A stretch of DNA of 47,803 bases from Chitinophagaceae bacterium (GTDB taxonomy: Bacteria > Bacteroidota > Bacteroidia > Chitinophagales > Chitinophagaceae), in contig JANYCA010000203.1 of the NCBI GenBank assembly GCA_025360525.1, positions 1 through 47,803 of the forward strand, read 5' to 3'. Below the pieces are notes generated by a model, which made no database searches, was not told the DNA's origin, and saw nothing but the letters and a program-made list of their open reading frames with translations. Positions 43,669 through 47,803 of this stretch are shown here, one piece after another (the stretch's first letter is position 1; every line of letters starts with the position of its first letter). The position numbers and the translations under genes were made by a program.

Positions 43669-43849
43669 AGGTAGGATATTGACAATGTATCAACATTCTG
43701 AAAAAAAATTTTTCCTTATCCAGCTTGATTTTCAGCCGTTTGTTTAATCTATCCATATAGCTTTGTCATACTCCGGTAAACAAAAATGTTCGTCTTTTCT
43801 TTTTGATATTTGTTAATCGTTTAACAAAATTTTACTTCATTTTTGCCTC

Positions 43850-44707
43850 ATGTTGCAAAAGCTAAAAGATCGGTGGAAGGTTAATAACCTTAATCTTGTT
43901 TTAATCATTAGCACTTTTGCTATTGGCGGCAGCCTTTGTGGAAAAGCAGGTGCAAGACTGTTGGAACTCGGTGGGGTTGAGAAAAATTTTAGCTATTGGT
44001 TTATTTATATCCTGCTAATAACATTGCTTTGGCCGTTATTTGTTATCACGGTCAGCATCCCATTAGGCCAATTTTCATTTTTTAAAAATTACCTGCTACA
44101 TATTTGGCAAAGAATTAGTGGAAAACAAAAAAAAGTAATTAAAATAGCCATTTTTGCCAGCGGTGCAGGTAGCAATGCTCAAAAAATTATTGAGCATTTT
44201 AAAAAAAAATCTTTCGTTAAAATAAGCCTGGTTGTGTGTAACAAGAAGGTTGCCGGCGTGCTGGATATTGCTGCCAAAGAAAATATTCCGAGCCTGATAA
44301 TTGAAAGGAATAGATTTTTCGACGAAGATAATTACCTTGCTTTTTTAAAAGAATTGGGGATTGACTTTATTGTGTTGGCCGGATTTTTATGGAAAATGCC
44401 CACTGCAATTATCAACAGCTATCCAAATAAAATCGTAAACATTCACCCGGCACTGTTGCCAAAATACGGCGGAAAAGGTATGTATGGCCAACGTGTGCAT
44501 GATGCGGTTATTCAGGCAAAAGATGCGGTTTCGGGTATTTCAATACATTATGTAGATGAATTGTACGACCATGGGAATATTATCTTTCAAGCTACCTGCC
44601 CTGTTGAAGAAACAGATACCGCAGAGAGTCTTGCCCAAAAAATACATCAACTAGAACACCTGCACTACCCAGCGGTAATTAAAACTGTACTGGAAAAACT
44701 GAAATAG
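43850..44707 (+). CDS. purN: Two-helix membrane domain (DUF6787-like) fused to phosphoribosylglycinamide formyltransferase
   Basis: A 285-residue fusion. Residues 1-94 have two membrane helices (LVLIISTFAIGGSLCG and FIYILLITLLWPLFVITVSI) and the end FFKNYLLHIWQRISGKQKK, as in the short family usually annotated DUF6787. Residues about 97-285 are PurN: KIAIFASGAGSNAQKI (phosphate-binding GSN), VCNKKVAGVLDIA, LAGFLWKMPTAIINSY, then the catalytic IVNIHPALLPKYGGKGMYG and GISIHYVDELYDHGNII (Asn, His and Asp of the transferase). It forms formylglycinamide ribotide using 10-formyl-THF in purine synthesis. No ATG or GTG precedes PurN; the junction is a run of eight A (44127-44134). Losing one A would end the first domain at KQKK. 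Thus it is either a real fusion or a slippage site. Confidence 0.85.
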   Translation: MLQKLKDRWKVNNLNLVLIISTFAIGGSLCGKAGARLLELGGVEKNFSYWFIYILLITLLWPLFVITVSIPLGQFSFFKNYLLHIWQRISGKQKKVIKIAIFASGAGSNAQKIIEHFKKKSFVKISLVVCNKKVAGVLDIAAKENIPSLIIERNRFFDEDNYLAFLKELGIDFIVLAGFLWKMPTAIINSYPNKIVNIHPALLPKYGGKGMYGQRVHDAVIQAKDAVSGISIHYVDELYDHGNIIFQATCPVEETDTAESLAQKIHQLEHLHYPAVIKTVLEKLK

Positions 44708-44743
44708 AAGTTAAAATATTTACCGGACCCTGTGTAATACAGA

Positions 44744-45553
44744 TTGTTACCTAATATTGCCATCACTAACGCTCATTTATTGTTACATCTCTATAAAATA
44801 TTTATTATTGCATTGGTTGCTTCATTGTTTGGTTCAACGGCATACGGGCAGATGACAGTTAGTGGAACTGTCTATGATCTCACTAAAACCATTCCGGTTA
44901 AAGAGGTGTACGTAAAAGCAACCAATGGAAATACTGCTGTTTCAGATTCCAATGGTCGTTATCGTATTTTTACTGCCAAAAACGACTCGCTAACTTTTTC
45001 TTACCTGGGTAAGCCAACTGCAAAATTTTCGGTTAATCAAATTGCAGATGTTGCCAACTTTGATATTTCGCTACACATAAGGGTTTCAGAGAAATTTAAA
45101 ACACTTAAGGAAGTTAGAGTATACGCCAAAAACTTTCAGCAAGATTCAATAGCCAACAGGGAACAATATGCTAAACTGTTTAATTACCAAAAGCCAGGCA
45201 TAAGACCAACAACCGATTCATACACAGGAGCTGCAGGGCTAGATTTGGGTGAATTGATCAATATTTTCAGGTTTAAAAGAAACAAACAAATGAGAAGAAT
45301 GCAGGAACGCCTGCAGGAACAGGAGCAGGAAAACTACATTAACTACCGCTTTAATAAAACTACTGTAAAAAGAATAACAAGACTGAACGGTAAAGATCTG
45401 GAGCTATTTATGAAACAATACCGGCCGGATTTTGAATTTACTGAAAGCAGCAGCCTTGTAGGCTTCTACCAGTATATCCTAAACGCCAGTTATCAATTTA
45501 AAAGAGAGCGGCTGATGCATGAAAAAACAACAGATAGCCTGCTTTTGAAATAA
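44744..45553 (+). CDS. Secreted carboxypeptidase-regulatory-domain-like protein
   Basis: About 257-269 residues. The signal peptide is LYKIFIIALVASLFGSTAYGQ. Then comes a beta-sandwich MTVSGTVYDLTKTIPVKEVYVKATNGNTAVSDSNGRYRIFTAKNDSLTFSYLG-type fold, as in carboxypeptidase D regulatory/CarboxypepD_reg-like domains (also the plug-less start of SusC proteins). The second half (about residues 110-269) is helical and has the Gln/Glu-rich coil RMQERLQEQEQENYINYRFN. It probably sits in the periplasm or at the outer membrane; the function is unknown. No ATG lies in frame before the signal; the start could be TTG 44744 or TTG 44780. It is 36 bp after purN but may have its own promoter. Confidence 0.65.
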   Translation: MLPNIAITNAHLLLHLYKIFIIALVASLFGSTAYGQMTVSGTVYDLTKTIPVKEVYVKATNGNTAVSDSNGRYRIFTAKNDSLTFSYLGKPTAKFSVNQIADVANFDISLHIRVSEKFKTLKEVRVYAKNFQQDSIANREQYAKLFNYQKPGIRPTTDSYTGAAGLDLGELINIFRFKRNKQMRRMQERLQEQEQENYINYRFNKTTVKRITRLNGKDLELFMKQYRPDFEFTESSSLVGFYQYILNASYQFKRERLMHEKTTDSLLLK

Positions 45554-45557
45554 ATTG

Positions 45558-45604
45558 AAAGATGAAAAAAACTTTTGTCGAAATAATTTATAAGGTCATC
45601 TTTT
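45558..45604. terminator. Possible shared terminator between convergent genes
   Basis: AAAGATGA (45558-45565) pairs with TCATCTTT (45596-45603), and four T lie at the right arm. The loop is long (30 nt), so it is weaker than a typical intrinsic terminator. Its position between the convergent stops at 45553 and 45621 supports the call. Confidence 0.35.
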
Positions 45605-45620
45605 ATTTCAGATGATAACA

Positions 45621-46274
45621 TTATCCAATTTCGAGCCCGGAATAATCCTTTGCAAATCCTATTATATTATTGTAGGCAGCAAAATCTTCTTTAGCATGTG
45701 TGGTGGTTAAAACAAAGCAGCGCATGCCCGCATTGTAAGCCGACTCTACCCCCTTTGGCGCATCTTCAAAAACAATACAGTCTTTGGCTTCAACCCCTAA
45801 TAGTTCTGCACATTTCAAAAATGTTTCGGGGTGTGGTTTGCTGATTAAAACATCATCGGCACTTACCACCACCGGAAAGTATTTATACAGTTTAAGATTG
45901 GTTAGCACAAAATCAATATTAAACGGAATAGCCGCCGAACCAATCGCCATCTTTATGCCGGCAGTTTTGGATTGATCGAGGAGTTGTTGCAGGCCTTCCA
46001 TCATTTTAAGTTTGGGAAGATACGCTTGCTGGTAACGCCGTTCCTTTTCTACCGACAATTCCTTAATACGCTCCTGGCTAAAATGATTATCGCCAAAAAT
46101 GCGGATTAATAATTCATCATTTTTACCGTACATCTGCACCTTTACTTCTTCCCAGGTAAGGCCGGCGCCAAGGTCGTTGTTCAATATATCAAACCAGGCT
46201 TCGGCATGGTAATACATATCATCAATTACAGTTCCATTTAAATCAAATAAAAATGCTGTAGCTTTTATTTTCAT
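45621..46274 (-). CDS. HAD-family (beta-phosphoglucomutase-like) phosphatase
   Basis: A 217-residue cytosolic HAD protein, subfamily I, with a helical cap (about residues 17-90). Motif I is FDLNGTVIDD: the nucleophile Asp is present (residue 11) but the second Asp of DxDxT is Asn. Motif II is the Ser in IGSAAI, motif III Lys-His-Pro in ISKPHPETFLKCA, and motif IV IVFEDAPKGVESAYNAG. In the family the second motif-I Asp acts as acid/base, so phosphatase or mutase activity may be altered; DLNGT variants are known in this clade. Substrate is unknown. It is convergent with the gene at 44744-45553. Confidence 0.88.
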   Translation of the reverse strand: MKIKATAFLFDLNGTVIDDMYYHAEAWFDILNNDLGAGLTWEEVKVQMYGKNDELLIRIFGDNHFSQERIKELSVEKERRYQQAYLPKLKMMEGLQQLLDQSKTAGIKMAIGSAAIPFNIDFVLTNLKLYKYFPVVVSADDVLISKPHPETFLKCAELLGVEAKDCIVFEDAPKGVESAYNAGMRCFVLTTTHAKEDFAAYNNIIGFAKDYSGLEIG

Positions 46275-46401
46275 CTCTGCCTATTTCTAAAATGTAACGC
46301 ACACTTTGTTTTAATACCGTTATCTGTAATTAACTAACTGCATAAACTTCTTCCTTATCACGGGTACATTACATTAATGTTTGGGAAGATAGCTACCAGC
46401 T

Positions 46402-47379
46402 TTATTCATATACAACGCCCACCTGCAGTAAAATATTTTCCATTATTTTACTGATCAGTAAGGTTAACTGATGCGGCATTTTTTCGCTTTCCAATAATCC
46501 TTTATCAAGGCAACTCATTACTTCCTGTATCTCATAATCAAAGCCATTACTTTTATGCGGCATTGAAAACTTTTGAACTTTTTCATCTGTAAAATAAACC
46601 TCTAATTCTGTTGCCTTAAACCAGGGGTTTTTAATTTTAATGCTGCCCTTTGTACCAATAATTTCTGCCTCGATGGCGGTATTAAATTGAATGCTTGATA
46701 ACAGGTGAGCCGATTGTCCATCCGGATATTGTAAAACAATATTGATGTATTCATCCACCTCCGTAATCGATAATTTTGAGACCGCTTTTACAAATGCTGG
46801 CTCACCCAAAAGCCATGTTGCCAAAAACAGCGGATAAATTCCAACATCCATCATAGAGCCGCCGCCCAGCGATTTATTGTACAGCCTGCCTTCCAAATCT
46901 ACCGGTGCCCTAAATCCAAAATCAGCTGATACATATTGCAGTTTGCCAATAACATCCTCATCTATTAATTGCTTTATTTTTTCAATAAATGGCATGGAGG
47001 CTGTCCACATTCCTTCCATCAAAAATACCTTGTTTTCTTTTGCTGCATCAATCATTGCAGCCGTTTGCCTGTAGGTAAGTGACATGGGCTTTTCGCACAA
47101 TACATGTTTTCCCTTTTTAATACAAGCCATGGTTTGCTCATAATGAAAAGCATGCGGCGTAGCAATGTAAATGATGTCAACATTTTCATCCTGCATGAGG
47201 TCATCATAATTATCATAAAACCTGGGAGCCTTAAATTTTTTTGCATATGCTTTTGCGGTTTTACTATCCCGAGAGGCAACTGCATATACGGATGCGCCTT
47301 CCACAAAGCTTAATGCGGTACAAAATTTTTCTGCAATTCTGCCAGCACCTAATATACCCCAACGATAATTTTTTTTCAT
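46402..47379 (-). CDS. Gfo/Idh/MocA-family NAD(P)-dependent oxidoreductase
   Basis: A 325-residue cytosolic enzyme. The N-terminal Rossmann fold starts WGILGAGRIAEKFCTALSFV (GxGxxA); then come VDIIYIATPHAFHYEQTMAC and the catalytic EKPMSLTYRQ (Lys about residue 96). The C-terminal alpha/beta domain has the conserved GGSMMDVGIYPLFLATWLLGEP with the late catalytic Asp/His positions. It resembles dimeric-dihydrodiol-dehydrogenase/glucose-fructose-oxidoreductase-like sugar enzymes. It probably oxidises a sugar or sugar alcohol. It lies upstream (127 bp) of the HAD gene and downstream (198 bp) of the arabinofuranosidase gene on the same strand, hinting at sugar metabolism. Confidence 0.9.
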   Translation of the reverse strand: MKKNYRWGILGAGRIAEKFCTALSFVEGASVYAVASRDSKTAKAYAKKFKAPRFYDNYDDLMQDENVDIIYIATPHAFHYEQTMACIKKGKHVLCEKPMSLTYRQTAAMIDAAKENKVFLMEGMWTASMPFIEKIKQLIDEDVIGKLQYVSADFGFRAPVDLEGRLYNKSLGGGSMMDVGIYPLFLATWLLGEPAFVKAVSKLSITEVDEYINIVLQYPDGQSAHLLSSIQFNTAIEAEIIGTKGSIKIKNPWFKATELEVYFTDEKVQKFSMPHKSNGFDYEIQEVMSCLDKGLLESEKMPHQLTLLISKIMENILLQVGVVYE

Positions 47380-47577
47380 GATGCACTTTACATTTTAACC
47401 CTGATCCACGGGGCGTTAATAAGTCTCATTTTATTCGATTTTTTCTTAGAAAAAAGGTACGTACTAAAGATTAAACCAGCTATGTTATTGCAGTATCCAC
47501 GGTGCTTCTGTCTTTTTCAACGATTCAATTATATTAATATATTTCCATCTATTTCAGCCGCATAAAAAACATACAAC

Positions 47578-47803
47578 TTACTTTAGCGTAAGCATAACCA
47601 CAGCAAAGGGAGGCAATTTTACCTGTAATACATTACCCGAAAATTTTGCATCATTAAATACTACGGGCTGTATTTTATTGGGCTCATCAAATGAATTATA
47701 ATCCTGTAATTTTTTTGAAGTAATTATTTTTCCTGACACCGCTGTATATTTTGATCCATTGATGTGGATGCTGATATCCTGCGATTTAGAAGCATCAATA
47801 TTA
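47578..47803 (-). CDS. 3' end of a GH51-like alpha-L-arabinofuranosidase (partial)
   Basis: The last 74 codons of a minus-strand gene that continues beyond the window. The sequence ends SGKIITSKKLQDYNSFDEPN, KIQPVVFNDAKFSGNVLQVK and LPPFAVVMLTLK before TAA at 47578-47580. The ILTS...D.N.FD.PN...LPPFSVVVL pattern is the end of the C-terminal beta-sandwich of GH51 alpha-L-arabinofuranosidases, which cut arabinose side chains from arabinan and arabinoxylan. The catalytic barrel is outside the window, so the family call rests on the tail alone. The 198-bp gap to the oxidoreductase holds nothing recognisable. Confidence 0.65.
   Translation of the reverse strand, partial: NIDASKSQDISIHINGSKYTAVSGKIITSKKLQDYNSFDEPNKIQPVVFNDAKFSGNVLQVKLPPFAVVMLTLK

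Noticed and set aside
43614..43685. Longer start for ActA
   Set aside because: The 24 extra residues overlap the -7 element and precede the signal helix; ATG 43613 gives a normal signal peptide.
1..47803. CRISPR array, insertion sequence or prophage genes
   Set aside because: No regularly spaced repeats, transposase motif, integrase or phage structural gene was seen on either strand.

Overview
The window looks like a chromosomal piece of a Bacteroidota genome, most likely Chitinophagales/Chitinophagaceae. The support is: an alternative complex III (act) plus caa3-type oxidase cluster in the order typical of that phylum, a very large secreted protein ending in a type IX secretion (gliding-motility CHU_C-like) sorting domain, TAnnTTTG-type -7 promoter elements, few Shine-Dalgarno sites, many small lipoproteins, and a low-GC, TTT/AAA-rich codon style. 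No CRISPR array, insertion sequence or phage gene was seen.

Layout. 0.2-6.3 kb (minus strand): peptide and metabolite genes (GNAT, cupin lipoprotein, M20 dipeptidase, NTF2-like lipoprotein, an Ntn-hydrolase fused to an NTF2-like domain, and a DUF1624-like membrane protein). 6.4-7.0 kb: a Uma2-family gene on the plus strand. 7.0-13.4 kb is a gene graveyard: an acyltransferase-3 tail, a tiny lipoprotein, two tandem TPR sensor histidine kinases that are both broken by stops and frameshifts, an apparently intact LytTR response regulator between them, and a decayed plus-strand reading frame. 13.4-20 kb: the T9SS cargo protein, an M19 dipeptidase, a dicarboxylate symporter and an unknown protein.

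20-21.45 kb is the oddest part. It holds a solitary NusG-like (UpxY-type) antiterminator gene with its own terminator, an 18-bp perfect inverted repeat, and then a promoter-like element, a tRNA-like RNA and a strong terminator in the right order. The RNA satisfies every tRNA helix but has a variable arm of about 100 nt and an anticodon loop unlike a normal tRNA. 21.5-26.5 kb: amidohydrolase, two unknown small proteins, trmB with a promoter immediately before its start codon, a small Cys-rich protein, an alkyltransferase-like protein lacking the reactive Cys, and an OB-fold-like protein.

26.5-43.6 kb is one long minus-strand respiratory locus: actABCDEF (quinol to cytochrome c), then oxidase subunits II and I, heme O synthase, two subunit III proteins, subunit IV, SCO copper chaperone, DUF420 protein and a frameshifted four-helix membrane protein. 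Together these encode a quinol-oxidising, proton-pumping electron transfer chain ending in O2 reduction plus part of its assembly machinery. 43.8-47.8 kb: a two-helix membrane domain fused to PurN, a carboxypeptidase-regulatory-like secreted protein, a HAD phosphatase, a Gfo/Idh/MocA oxidoreductase, and the 3' end of a probable GH51 arabinofuranosidase.
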